A stretch of DNA of 64,000 bases from Stenotrophomonas sp. UBA7346 (lineage in GTDB: Bacteria > Pseudomonadota > Gammaproteobacteria > Xanthomonadales > Xanthomonadaceae), in contig DKPB01000095.1 of NCBI GenBank assembly GCA_002471015.1, positions 28,212-92,211 on the forward strand. Reading direction: 5' to 3'. Positions 47,752 to 56,489 of this stretch are shown piece after piece. The notes beneath the pieces are model-generated. The model did not search any database. It saw nothing but the letters and a program-made list of their open reading frames with translations, and was not told where the DNA came from. Position 1 is the first letter of the stretch. Each line of letters begins with the position of its first letter. The translations under genes and the position numbers were made by a program.

Positions 47752-50415
47752 TCAGAACTTGAAGCGCAGGTTGGCCATGTAGCGGCGGCCGGTGAAGTAT
47801 TCCGCAGCGAGTGCCTCTTCCTGGGCGACGTACTGGCGGTACTTTTCGTTGAGCAGGTTCATCGCATCCAGCGACAGGCTCAGGTTGTCGGTGAAGTTCC
47901 AGCCCAGGCTTGCGCTCAGGTCGGCATACGCGGCGGTGGTGGCCGCCGGTGCACCGGCAACATAGCCAACGCCTTCGTACTTGCTGCGCCAGTTGTAGTT
48001 GACACGGGCGCTGAACTGCTCGTTCTCAAAGTACGGGCTGACGCTGACGGTGCTGCGCGACAGGTAGGGCATGTTGTTGCCGGCATCGGTATCGCCGGTT
48101 GCGTAGGTGTAGTTCGCGATCAAGCCCAGGCCAGTGTCGCCGAAGGCCTGCTGGTAGTTGACGTTGAAGCCGCGGACACTGGCACCACCGGCATTGCGCG
48201 GGCGGGTGACGCTGTAGTCGCAGAAGCCATCAGCGGTACAGCCGTGCGAACCCACCGTGGTCAACCAGGTGGTCGGGTTGCTGTCACGCATCGAGTTGTA
48301 ACGGCGCTCCGTGCCCGGGGTCTGCAGCACGTAGTTCTGGGTCTGCTTCAGGAACACCGAGCCTGCCAGCACCGACTGCGGAGCGAAGTACCACTCGGCC
48401 GAGAAGTTGAAGTTGTAGGCCTTGTACGGATCCAGGTCCGGGTTGCCGCCCGAGCCGGTCATCATGGTGTCGTTGAGGAACAGGTTGTTCGACATCAGGT
48501 TGTACGGAGCCCAGGCGATAACCTTGGCAGCCGAGGCACGCAGCACCACGTCGCCGCCATTGTCATAGACGAGGTTGACGGACGGCAGCATGTTGCTCTT
48601 CTTGCTCTTGCTGGTCTGCCACCACTCGGCCGGTGCCGGCAACACTGGCTGGTTGTCGCCGTACACATAGGCGCTGCTGTCGGTCTTGGTCTGGACCCAA
48701 CGCAGGCCGACGTTGCCGCGCAGTGCGCCGGTGGAGAAGTTCAGCTGCGTATAGGCGGCCGTGGTCTTCTGCTCGAGCTCCCAGGTGTTGTTCAGCAGGC
48801 TGGAAGCATCGGAGCGCGAATAGTCCACCGGGCTGCCATGGACCCAATCGATCACGTTGCCCTGGCCGACCTGCGGATGCTGGCTGGTATTGCCGAAGAT
48901 GCCGCCCAGGCTGCCGAGCAGGTTGGTGTTGCCGATGGTGCCAACGTCGGCGAGCGTGCCGGTACGAACGCCGCCATACACGCCCAGGCCGTAGTTTTCG
49001 GTGTGCTCGGTGCGACGCACGCCGACCAGCAACTGGTTGAAGATGCTGTCGAAGTTCTTGCTGAAGTCCAGCTGCGCGTACTTGTCCTTGGCTTCGGAAC
49101 TGAACACGCCGTTGTTGCCGAAGATGTTGCCCCAGTTGGCCGGATCGTAGTAATCCGCCTGGTCATCGGCCTGGAAGCCCTTGCGGTAGTCCCAGGTGTA
49201 GGCGCCGCTGTACACGGGTTCGATCAGGTACTGGCTGATGTTCGGGTTCTCGGACTTGCTGGTACCGAGCTTGCCGCCCAGCTTCCAGCCATCACCGCGG
49301 TACTGCAGGTCCAGGTCCACGCCCTTGGTGGTCACTTCCGAGAAGCGCACCTGGTTGTCGTAGATGATGCCGGTGCCGCTGCCGGGGTTGGCATTGGTGT
49401 GACCGCCGGTGACGAAGCCGCCCGGGCCGGTCGGGTTGAAGTAGTCGACGGCCTGCATGGACGAATTGTTCTGCGTCATGAAGTTGTACATCGACTGGTT
49501 GTAGCTGTCGAAGTTCTCCTTGATGTACAGGCCGCTCAAGGTGCCCTCGAACTGGTCGTTGGGCTTGAACTGCAGGTTCACCAGGGCGCTGTCACGCTTG
49601 CGCTCCTGCTGGAAGTAGGCAACGTTGATTTCCTGCGCAACGCGGTCGGTCGGGCGCAGCTCACCCTTGGCGATCTGTGCGGCGACGTTCGGGTTGACGG
49701 CGGCAAAGTCGGCAACGGTGCTGTAACCGAAGATCTCGATACCCTGGCGATCCACCTTTTCTTCATGGCGCTGGGCGGCGACGTTGACGCCCCAGGTGGA
49801 GTCGTCGTTCTTCCAGCTGTAGAGCACCGAGATGTTCGGGCTGCCCTTCTCGGCCTGGTCGTTGTAGCTGTAGCCGACCGAACCGCTGACCGAATTGGCG
49901 TCCATGTCCAGCGGCTTGCGCGAATGCATCATCACGGTGCCGCCGAGGCTGCCTTCCGGCAGGCGGGCTTCGGAGGACTTGATGATTTCCAGGCGGCCCA
50001 GCACTTCCGGGGCCAGCATGGTGTAGTCGAAGCCACGGTTCGGCGACTCGCCGTACAGCCAGATGGCCTGTGCAACCGGGTGGCCGTCGATGAAGCTCAG
50101 GTTGAGGCTGGGGTCGGTGCCGTCGATGCTGACGCGCTCACCCTGGCCGAAGCGACGGTCGATGGTGACACCCGGGATCAGCGCCATCGCTTCGGCGGCG
50201 TTGGTGTTCGGGAACTTGCCGATGTCTTCGGCAGTGATCGACTCGGATACCGTGTCGTTGTTGCGCTTGGTGTCCAGTGACTTCTCAAGGCTGGCGCGGA
50301 TGCCGGTCACAACCACGGTGTCCAGGTCGGTTGCGTTCGGGGTTGCTTCCTGCGCGTGTGCACTGAAAGCAAGGCAGCTGACGATGGCTGCAGAAAGCAG
50401 GGTCTTGCGATGCAT
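47752..50415 (-). CDS. TonB-dependent receptor 3
   Basis: This is an 887-residue outer-membrane receptor of the same family but clearly diverged from receptors 1 and 2. The ATG at 50415 follows GAGGAGAG, the leader shared with the other two. A signal peptide ends SAHAQ; LDTVVVTGIRAS and ITAEDIGKFPNTNAAEAM follow. In the plug, the EGSIGGTVN motif of the other receptors is replaced by EGSLGGTVMMHSRKPLDM. The barrel ends MANLRFKF with the terminal Phe. It follows kinase 2 by 91 bases in the same orientation. A different oligosaccharide preference from receptors 1 and 2 is plausible but unproven. Confidence 0.94.
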   Translation of the reverse strand: MHRKTLLSAAIVSCLAFSAHAQEATPNATDLDTVVVTGIRASLEKSLDTKRNNDTVSESITAEDIGKFPNTNAAEAMALIPGVTIDRRFGQGERVSIDGTDPSLNLSFIDGHPVAQAIWLYGESPNRGFDYTMLAPEVLGRLEIIKSSEARLPEGSLGGTVMMHSRKPLDMDANSVSGSVGYSYNDQAEKGSPNISVLYSWKNDDSTWGVNVAAQRHEEKVDRQGIEIFGYSTVADFAAVNPNVAAQIAKGELRPTDRVAQEINVAYFQQERKRDSALVNLQFKPNDQFEGTLSGLYIKENFDSYNQSMYNFMTQNNSSMQAVDYFNPTGPGGFVTGGHTNANPGSGTGIIYDNQVRFSEVTTKGVDLDLQYRGDGWKLGGKLGTSKSENPNISQYLIEPVYSGAYTWDYRKGFQADDQADYYDPANWGNIFGNNGVFSSEAKDKYAQLDFSKNFDSIFNQLLVGVRRTEHTENYGLGVYGGVRTGTLADVGTIGNTNLLGSLGGIFGNTSQHPQVGQGNVIDWVHGSPVDYSRSDASSLLNNTWELEQKTTAAYTQLNFSTGALRGNVGLRWVQTKTDSSAYVYGDNQPVLPAPAEWWQTSKSKKSNMLPSVNLVYDNGGDVVLRASAAKVIAWAPYNLMSNNLFLNDTMMTGSGGNPDLDPYKAYNFNFSAEWYFAPQSVLAGSVFLKQTQNYVLQTPGTERRYNSMRDSNPTTWLTTVGSHGCTADGFCDYSVTRPRNAGGASVRGFNVNYQQAFGDTGLGLIANYTYATGDTDAGNNMPYLSRSTVSVSPYFENEQFSARVNYNWRSKYEGVGYVAGAPAATTAAYADLSASLGWNFTDNLSLSLDAMNLLNEKYRQYVAQEEALAAEYFTGRRYMANLRFKF

Positions 50416-50506
50416 GTTGTCTCTCCTCAACATCTTGATGGTTGGCACGAGGTGCCGCGTAACTACGGGTCCTGCTGGTACATCTGTTGCTTATGCTGCT
50501 GAAGGC

Positions 50507-51526
50507 TTACGTGGCCGACTTTTCCAGATACCAACTGGCGGCGCCGATGACGCCCAGTTGCCCGTGCTCTACCAGCTTCACGGGGATGCTTTGCAGCGCC
50601 TTGCCCATCGGCCCCTTGTTGAGGAACCGCTCGACAAAGCTGCTGTTCAAAAGAAATTGACTGATCTTCGGCAGGATGCCGCCCGCCAGATAGATGCCGC
50701 CCTGCGTGCCGTACAGCAGGGCCATGTCGCCGATGGTGGAGCCGAGGATGCCGCAGAACAGCTGCAGGGTTTCCACGGCCAGCGGGTCGCTGCCATCGCA
50801 GGCGGCGGCACTGACGGCGTCCGGGGTGGTGTGCACCGGTGTGGCGCCGCGCACCGCGCACAGCGCGTTGTACAGGTTGAGCAGGCCCGGGCCGGACAGG
50901 GCCTGTTCAATGGATACATGCGGGCGGTCGCGCTGCATCTGCTGCAGTACCGCCATTTCCAGCTCGGTGGTCGCTGCCAGTGACGCCTGGCCGGCTTCGG
51001 TGGCCAGTACCACGGAGCGATCCGCCAACGGGATCCACACCGCAGCGCCCAGACCGGTGCCCGGGCCCACCACCAGGGTGGGGCCGCGTTCGACGGTGGC
51101 CGGGCCGGTCAGTTGCAGTACCTGGCTGGCGTTGATGTGGGCTGCGGCGTGGGCGACCGCTTCGAAGTCGTTGACCAGATGCACGGCTTCGAAGCCGAGG
51201 TCCTCGCGGATGCGGGTGGACGAAAGCGGCCAGGGCAGGTTGGCGGAAATGACGGTGCCATCGGGCAGTGCATAGCCGGCGGTGGCAATCACGCATTCGC
51301 TCACCGGCGGTTGGCTGGCGGCAAAGTCGGCCAGGATCGCGTCCAGGCCCGGGTAGTCGGCATTGCGGTACTTGCGGTAGGACTGCACTTCGATGGCCGG
51401 GCCAGTACCACTGCCGGCCTGGATCAAGCCGACGCGGACATGGGTGCCGCCCACATCCGCAGCAAAGAACGGCCGGGGGGCGGGGTGCTGGCGGGTGGTC
51501 TGCAGTGGGGGGACGACAGCGGTCAC
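50507..51526 (-). CDS. glucokinase-family sugar kinase 2 (probable GlcNAc kinase)
   Basis: The protein has 339 residues from a GTG preceded by AGGGA at good spacing. It carries the Glk-family motifs DVGGTHVRVG, LVNDFEAVAHA, GPGTGLGAAVW and LATEAGQASLA. It is a close paralogue of kinase 1; the 3' ends share 66 identical bases. It lacks the C-terminal extension of kinase 1. It is divergent from nagP, with an operator (51596-51610) over its putative -35. Its role is probably cytosolic GlcNAc phosphorylation. Duplicate Glk-type NagK-II kinases are also described in Xanthomonas campestris. Confidence 0.9.
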   Translation of the reverse strand: MTAVVPPLQTTRQHPAPRPFFAADVGGTHVRVGLIQAGSGTGPAIEVQSYRKYRNADYPGLDAILADFAASQPPVSECVIATAGYALPDGTVISANLPWPLSSTRIREDLGFEAVHLVNDFEAVAHAAAHINASQVLQLTGPATVERGPTLVVGPGTGLGAAVWIPLADRSVVLATEAGQASLAATTELEMAVLQQMQRDRPHVSIEQALSGPGLLNLYNALCAVRGATPVHTTPDAVSAAACDGSDPLAVETLQLFCGILGSTIGDMALLYGTQGGIYLAGGILPKISQFLLNSSFVERFLNKGPMGKALQSIPVKLVEHGQLGVIGAASWYLEKSAT

Positions 51527-51595
51527 TCGGGTTCCCTATGGCGGTGGGGGAGCGCCCTTGAGGACGCCATTCGGGGGCCGAGTCTGTAATCGTTC

Positions 51596-51610
51596 TGACA
51601 ACGATGTCAA
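51596..51610. promoter_or_regulatory. LacI-type operator (NagR box) before kinase 2
   Basis: TGACAACGATGTCAA is identical to the box before kinase 1. On the minus strand it embeds the -35 hexamer TTGACA of the kinase 2 promoter, so binding should block RNA polymerase. Confidence 0.78.
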
Positions 51611-51795
51611 CGAATAATTGCAGCTTTCGATGTTGCGCTGCAGCGCAGTTGCGCGAACCCGCTGTCCGTTGCCTTCGCGGCAGCGGTCGTCGATAGCAAG
51701 GAAATTCCTAGGGGTTTGTCCTACAAAGCGTTCAGTTGCCTACGTTGCAGGCACTTGGTTGCTGTTGCGACCATTGCTTATGTGCTTACGCATTG

Positions 51796-51826
51796 TTGAC
51801 AAACCTGTCCGATGCAAACAGAGAAT
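51796..51826 (+). promoter_or_regulatory. putative nagP promoter
   Basis: A consensus TTGACA at 51796-51801 is followed after 19 bases by GAGAAT. The spacing is long and the -10 is imperfect, but the operator at 51828 lies exactly where it would cover the start of transcription. Confidence 0.4.
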
Positions 51827-51827
51827 G

Positions 51828-51841
51828 TGACAACGTTGTTC
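51828..51841. promoter_or_regulatory. LacI-type operator (NagR box) before nagP
   Basis: TGACAACGTTGTTC has a perfect core (GACAACGTTGT is nearly self-complementary) and matches the kinase boxes in its left half. It is 52 bases before the nagP ATG. Confidence 0.7.
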
Positions 51842-51892
51842 CCACGTTCTCGCCAGGCGGCCACGCCCGTCTTCCGCATCGCAGGAGCCCTC

Positions 51893-53182
51893 ATGTCTGC
51901 TGTCCCCGTCTCCACGCCGCGCACCAGCATGGCGTCTTCCATCGCCATCGTCGGCGTTCTGTTTTTCATCCTCGGCTTCTTCACCTGGCTCAACGGTCCG
52001 TTGATCACCTTCGTGCAGTTGGCCTTCCAGGTAACCGAGATCTCGGCCTTCCTCGTGCTGATGGTGTTCTACCTGTCCTATTTCTTCCTTGCGATCCCGG
52101 CATCCTGGATCCTGCGCCGCACAGGCATGAAGAAGGGTTTGGCGTTGAGCCTGGCGGTGATGGCCATCGGCGCGGCGGCCTTTGGCCAGTTCGCCACCTG
52201 GCGCATTTTCCCGGGCGCACTTGCAAGCCTGTTCGTGCTTGGGGGCGGCATGGCGCTGTTGCAGACTTCGGTCAATCCCTATATTTCAATCCTTGGCCCG
52301 ATTGAAACCGCGGCGCGTCGCATTGCCCTGATGGGCATCTGCAACAAGATCGCGGGCATCCTTGCACCGTTGCTGCTTGGGTCGCTGGTACTGCATGGCG
52401 TGGGCGATCTCGCGGCCGAGGTAGCCCAGGCCGACCCGGTTACGCGCGAGGCACTGCTTTCCGGATTTGCCGGTGGCATCCGTGGCTTCTATCTGGTGAT
52501 GTTCGGCATTCTGGTTGTCGCGGCGGTTGCGGTGTTGATGTCGCCGTTGCCGGAGATCAGCGCCGAAAGCGCCAACTCGGCGCCGGGCGCAGCCAGCGAT
52601 GACCGCAAGAGCATTTTCCAGTTTCCGCACCTGTGGCTGGGCGTCATCTGCCTGTTTCTGTACGTTGGCGTGGAGGTGATGGCAGGTGACGCCATTGGTA
52701 CCTACGGCCACGCCTTTGGTCTGCCGCTGGACCAGACCAAGTTTTTCACTTCCTTCACCCTGTTCGCGATGCTGGTGGGCTATGTGATTGGCTTGCTGCT
52801 GATTCCGCGCTTCATCTCCCAGGAGAAGTACCTGGCGGTTTCGGCGGTACTGGGCGTGGTCTTCACCTTGGGTGCGTTCTTCACCAAGGGCTACGTTTCG
52901 GTGGGCTTTGTCGCCGCACTGGGTTTTGCCAACGCCATGATGTGGCCGGCGATCTTCCCGCTGGCGATCCGCGGCCTGGGGCGCTTCACCCAGACCGGTT
53001 CGGCCCTGCTGGTGATGGGTATCGCAGGCGGCGCGATCGTGCCGCAGGCCTTTGCCCTGTTCAAACATGCCTACCCGGAACACTTCCAGCTGGGTTTTGC
53101 CGCACTGATGGTTCCCTGCTACCTGTACATCCTGTACTTCGGCACGGTTGGCCATAACGCGGGCAAGGCACGTGGCGCCTGA
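51893..53182 (+). CDS. nagP: N-acetylglucosamine MFS transporter NagP
   Basis: The protein has 429 residues from the ATG at 51893, with GCAGGAG upstream; an earlier in-frame start would place 27 residues before it that are regulatory DNA. About 12 transmembrane helices belong to the FGHS (fucose/glucose/galactose) MFS branch: FFILGFFTWLNGPLI in helix 1, PASWILRRTGMKKGL, LQTSVNPYI, VGVEVMAGDAIGTYG and NAMMWPAIFPLAIRGLG. NagP imports GlcNAc across the inner membrane in Xanthomonas and Shewanella. The assignment rests on family plus its place at the head of nagR-nagB-II-nagA. Confidence 0.92.
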   Translation: MSAVPVSTPRTSMASSIAIVGVLFFILGFFTWLNGPLITFVQLAFQVTEISAFLVLMVFYLSYFFLAIPASWILRRTGMKKGLALSLAVMAIGAAAFGQFATWRIFPGALASLFVLGGGMALLQTSVNPYISILGPIETAARRIALMGICNKIAGILAPLLLGSLVLHGVGDLAAEVAQADPVTREALLSGFAGGIRGFYLVMFGILVVAAVAVLMSPLPEISAESANSAPGAASDDRKSIFQFPHLWLGVICLFLYVGVEVMAGDAIGTYGHAFGLPLDQTKFFTSFTLFAMLVGYVIGLLLIPRFISQEKYLAVSAVLGVVFTLGAFFTKGYVSVGFVAALGFANAMMWPAIFPLAIRGLGRFTQTGSALLVMGIAGGAIVPQAFALFKHAYPEHFQLGFAALMVPCYLYILYFGTVGHNAGKARGA

Positions 53183-53192
53183 ATCAAGCATC

Positions 53193-54302
53193 ATGGCGTC
53201 AATCGAGCCAACGCGGGAACCGGTAATGCGTAGACCCACCATCAAGGATGTCGCCGAGCGGGCCAAGGTCTCTTTGAAGACCGTCTCGCGGGTGATCAAC
53301 AACGAGCCATCGGTGATGCAGGCCACCCGCGCCCGCGTGCTGCGGGCGGTGGCCGAGCTGGACTACGAGCCGGATCCGTCCGCCCGCAACCTGCGCAGCA
53401 ACACCACCTTCGTGATCGGGCTGGTCTACGACAACCCCAATCCGTACCACATCATCGGGGTACAGAACGGCGTGCTGTCGGCCTGCCGCGAAACCGGCTT
53501 CGGCCTGCAGATCCATCCCTGCGACTCGACCTCGCCGATGCTGGCCGAGGAACTGGCCGATTGGGTACAGCGCTCGCGCCTGGCCGGGCTGGTGCTGACC
53601 GCGCCGATGTCCGAGCGCCCGGAGCTGGTGGCTGCACTGAATGCACGCGGCATCAAGACCGTGCGCATCATCGCCGCCACCGAAGACCCGGGTGATGGCG
53701 CCTGCGTGTTTGTCGATGACCGTGACGCCGCCTATGAAATCACCGAGCACCTGATCCAGCTGGGCCACCAGCGCATCGGCTTCCTGTGGGGCGGTACCTC
53801 GCACCGCTCCAGTGGCGAGCGTTATGCCGGCTACGAGGCGGCATTGAAGGATTACGGGATCAACCTGGACAAGCACCTGGTGATTCCGGGTGACTACACC
53901 TTCGACGATGGCTTCCGTGGTGCGCGCCGCCTGCTGGCGCTGCGCGAGCCGCCAACCGCGATCTTCGGCTCCAACGACGAAATCGCCGCCGGCGTGCTGG
54001 CGGCGGCCAATTCGGCCGGCTTGAACGTGCCGTATGACCTGTCCATTGCCGGCTTCGAGGACAGCCCGTTCTCGCGCCAGTCGTGGCCGGCACTGACCAC
54101 CGCCAAGCAGGCCACCGGCGATATCGCCCGCCATGCCGCGCGGCTGCTGATCAGCCAGCTGCGTACCGACGCCTACGAAGACAGCCCGGCCCAATTGCAG
54201 AACCAGGGCTTCGTACCGCAGCTGGTGGTACGTGGCTCCACCGCGCCGTTGCGCCAGCAGGCGTCGCGACCTCCCTCATCTCCCCCCGACCTTTCCGAGT
54301 AA
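53193..54302 (+). CDS. nagR: LacI-family transcriptional repressor NagR
   Basis: The protein has 369 residues from the ATG at 53193; an ATG at 53226 with GGGAA upstream gives 358 residues and begins MRRPTIKDVAERAKV, so the start is open. The N-terminal LacI helix-turn-helix (PTIKDVAERAKVSLKTVSRV) and hinge helix are followed by a periplasmic-binding-like effector domain (FVIGLVYDNPNPYHI, GFLWGGTSHRSSGER, AIFGSNDEIAAG). It should bind the palindromes before both kinases and nagP and release them on a GlcNAc metabolite. It is 10 bases downstream of nagP, within the operon it probably controls. Confidence 0.9.
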   Translation: MASIEPTREPVMRRPTIKDVAERAKVSLKTVSRVINNEPSVMQATRARVLRAVAELDYEPDPSARNLRSNTTFVIGLVYDNPNPYHIIGVQNGVLSACRETGFGLQIHPCDSTSPMLAEELADWVQRSRLAGLVLTAPMSERPELVAALNARGIKTVRIIAATEDPGDGACVFVDDRDAAYEITEHLIQLGHQRIGFLWGGTSHRSSGERYAGYEAALKDYGINLDKHLVIPGDYTFDDGFRGARRLLALREPPTAIFGSNDEIAAGVLAAANSAGLNVPYDLSIAGFEDSPFSRQSWPALTTAKQATGDIARHAARLLISQLRTDAYEDSPAQLQNQGFVPQLVVRGSTAPLRQQASRPPSSPPDLSE

Positions 54303-54308
54303 TGATCC

Positions 54309-55337
54309 ATGGCACTGCCCAGTGAAACCGAAACCCTGATGTTCAACGAGGCGGCACAAAGCGCCTCTGTCATCGCCGCCCAGTTCGCACGCAACCGCGA
54401 CGTGGTGCAGGCCCTGGCCGCAGACCTGCGCCAGAACCCGCCCCCGTTCGTTGTCACCTGCGCACGCGGCAGTTCCGATCACGCGGCAACCTATGCCAAG
54501 TATCTGTTCGAGACCCAGCTTGGCCTGGTGACCGCTTCGGCGTCGCCGTCGGTGGGCTCGGTCTATGAAGCGCCGCTGCAGCTGCGCGGCGCGCTGTACA
54601 TCGTCATCTCGCAGTCGGGCAAGAGCCCGGACCTGCTGCGCAATGCCGAGGCTGCCAAGGCGGCCGGCGCGCGTGTGGTGGCGCTGGTCAACGTCGAGGA
54701 TTCGCCGCTGGCCCTGCTGGCCGAAACCGTGATCCCGCTGGGCGCCGGTGCCGAGCGCAGCGTCGCCGCGACCAAGAGCTACCTGGCCTCGCTGGCGGCG
54801 ATCCTGCAGCTGGGGGCCTACTGGAAGAATGATGCGGCCCTGATCGCCGCCCTGGACGCATTGCCGGCGGCGATGGGCAAGGCCTGGGAGTGCGACTGGA
54901 GCGCAGTCACCAACGGCCTGGTCGATGCCCACAACCTGTTCGTGCTCGGCCGTGGCCCGGGCCTGGCGGCAGCGCAGGAAGCGGCGCTGAAATTCAAGGA
55001 AACCTGCGGCCTGCATGCCGAAGGCTACAGCTCGGCCGAAGTGAAGCATGGCCCGATGGCGCTGGTGGGCAAGGACTTCCCGGTGCTGGCCTTTGCCCAG
55101 CCTGATGAAACCGGCGCCGGCACCCGTGCCGTGGCCGAGGAGTTCGCCGCCCGCGGCGCGCAGGTGTGGCTGACCGGCGCGGGTGGCAACCTGCCGACCG
55201 CCGAGGCACCGCACCCGCTGTGCGCACCGCTGTTGACCATCCAGAGCTTCTACCGCGCGATCAACGCGCTGGCGCTGCGCCGTGGCAACAACCCGGACCT
55301 GCCGCCGCACCTCAACAAGGTGACGGAAACCGTCTGA
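54309..55337 (+). CDS. nagB-II: glucosamine-6-phosphate deaminase NagB-II (SIS domains)
   Basis: The protein has 342 residues with two SIS domains, like the isomerase half of GlmS, without the glutaminase domain. It contains CARGSSDHAATYAKY, ISQSGKSPDLL, ERSVAATKSYLASL and the C-terminal GLHAEGYSSAEVKHGPMALV. NagB-II is the non-homologous replacement for classical NagB and converts GlcN-6-P to fructose-6-P and ammonia. The nagA start overlaps its stop (TGATG). GlmS itself is excluded by the missing N-terminal Cys amidotransferase domain. Confidence 0.93.
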   Translation: MALPSETETLMFNEAAQSASVIAAQFARNRDVVQALAADLRQNPPPFVVTCARGSSDHAATYAKYLFETQLGLVTASASPSVGSVYEAPLQLRGALYIVISQSGKSPDLLRNAEAAKAAGARVVALVNVEDSPLALLAETVIPLGAGAERSVAATKSYLASLAAILQLGAYWKNDAALIAALDALPAAMGKAWECDWSAVTNGLVDAHNLFVLGRGPGLAAAQEAALKFKETCGLHAEGYSSAEVKHGPMALVGKDFPVLAFAQPDETGAGTRAVAEEFAARGAQVWLTGAGGNLPTAEAPHPLCAPLLTIQSFYRAINALALRRGNNPDLPPHLNKVTETV

Positions 55338-56479
55338 TGAAAACCGCGCTGCGCAATGGCCGGGTACTTGCCGGCGAGAACTTCCGTGACGATGTCGCGG
55401 TACTGATCGAGGACGGCCGCATCAGCGCGGTCGTCGCCAGCGATGACCCGGCGGTTGCCGCGGCCGACGCGCAGGTGGACCTGGGCGGCGGCTGGCTGCT
55501 GCCCGGCTTCATCGATGCCCAGGTCAACGGTGGCGGCGGCGCGCTGTTCAACAACCAGACCGACGTTGACGCCCTGCGCACGATGGTGGCCGGGCATCGC
55601 CGCTACGGCACCACCGGCATGCTGCCGACCCTGATCAGCGACGATGCCGAGGTGATGGCGCGCGCGGTGCAGGCCACCCGCGAGGCGATTGCCGCCAAGG
55701 TGCCGGGCGTGCTCGGCATCCACCTGGAAGGCCCGTACATCGCGCCGGCACGCAAGGGCACCCACGATGCGGGCAAGTTCCGCGTGCCGGATGCCGACGA
55801 AGTACGCATGGCCACCGCGCTGGACAACGGCGTCACCCTGATCACGCTGGCGCCGGAGCGCGTACCGCGGGAAACCATCCAGCAGATGGTCGCCAATGGC
55901 GCGATCGTGGCAGCGGGTCACACCGCGGGTACCTACGACGAGATCCGTGTGGGTCTGGATGCGGGCATCACCGGTTTCACCCATCTGTACAACGCGATGT
56001 CGCCGTTGCAGGGACGTGATCCCGGCGCGGTGGGTGCGGCGCTGGAAGATGCCGACAGCTGGTGCGGCGTCATCGTCGATGGCGTGCACGTGCATCCGGC
56101 GAGCCTGCGCGTGGCGCTGGCGGCCAAGCCACGTGGCAAGGTGTTCCTGGTCACCGATGCGATGCCGATGGTGGGCTCGGACAACCCGGCGTTTGAGCTG
56201 TATGGCGAAACCATCACCGCCGTTGATGGTGTGGTCCGCAATGCCGCGGGTGCCTTGGCGGGTTCGGCACTGGACATGATCACTGCCGTGCGCAACACGG
56301 TTGGCTTGTTGGGTCTTTCGCTGGCTGAAGCCTCGCGCATGGCATCGACGTATCCGGCGCAGTTCCTGGGGCTGGATGATCGCTACGGGCAGATTGCGGT
56401 TGGCTACCAGGCCGACTTCGTCCTGCTGGACAGCGACCTGCAGGTGCAGGCCACCTGGATCGCCGGTCAGCGCGACTGA
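55337..56479 (+). CDS. nagA: N-acetylglucosamine-6-phosphate deacetylase
   Basis: The protein has 380 residues from the ATG at 55337. It is an amidohydrolase fold with the metal and active-site residues of NagA: Glu131 in HLEGPYIAP, His195 in AAGHTAG, His216 in GFTHLYNAM, the VDGVHVHP substrate His, and the catalytic Asp274 in VTDAMP. It hydrolyses GlcNAc-6-P to GlcN-6-P and acetate, feeding NagB-II. It overlaps nagB-II by one base and is followed by nagX after 10 bases. Confidence 0.95.
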   Translation: MKTALRNGRVLAGENFRDDVAVLIEDGRISAVVASDDPAVAAADAQVDLGGGWLLPGFIDAQVNGGGGALFNNQTDVDALRTMVAGHRRYGTTGMLPTLISDDAEVMARAVQATREAIAAKVPGVLGIHLEGPYIAPARKGTHDAGKFRVPDADEVRMATALDNGVTLITLAPERVPRETIQQMVANGAIVAAGHTAGTYDEIRVGLDAGITGFTHLYNAMSPLQGRDPGAVGAALEDADSWCGVIVDGVHVHPASLRVALAAKPRGKVFLVTDAMPMVGSDNPAFELYGETITAVDGVVRNAAGALAGSALDMITAVRNTVGLLGLSLAEASRMASTYPAQFLGLDDRYGQIAVGYQADFVLLDSDLQVQATWIAGQRD

Positions 56480-56489
56480 GTTCCAGGGT

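Larger units (their letters stand above)
51527..51892. promoter_or_regulatory. divergent kinase 2 / nagP control region
   Basis: These 366 bases carry no gene. They hold two LacI-type boxes, one next to each promoter, and the minus-strand kinase 2 promoter (TTGACA at 51610-51605 on the minus strand, TACAGA 16 bases on). The middle (about 51610-51790) shows nothing I can identify. Confidence 0.65.

Noticed and set aside
54309..55337. glmS (glucosamine synthase)
   Set aside because: Only the two SIS domains are present and the glutaminase domain is missing; the operon context fits NagB-II.
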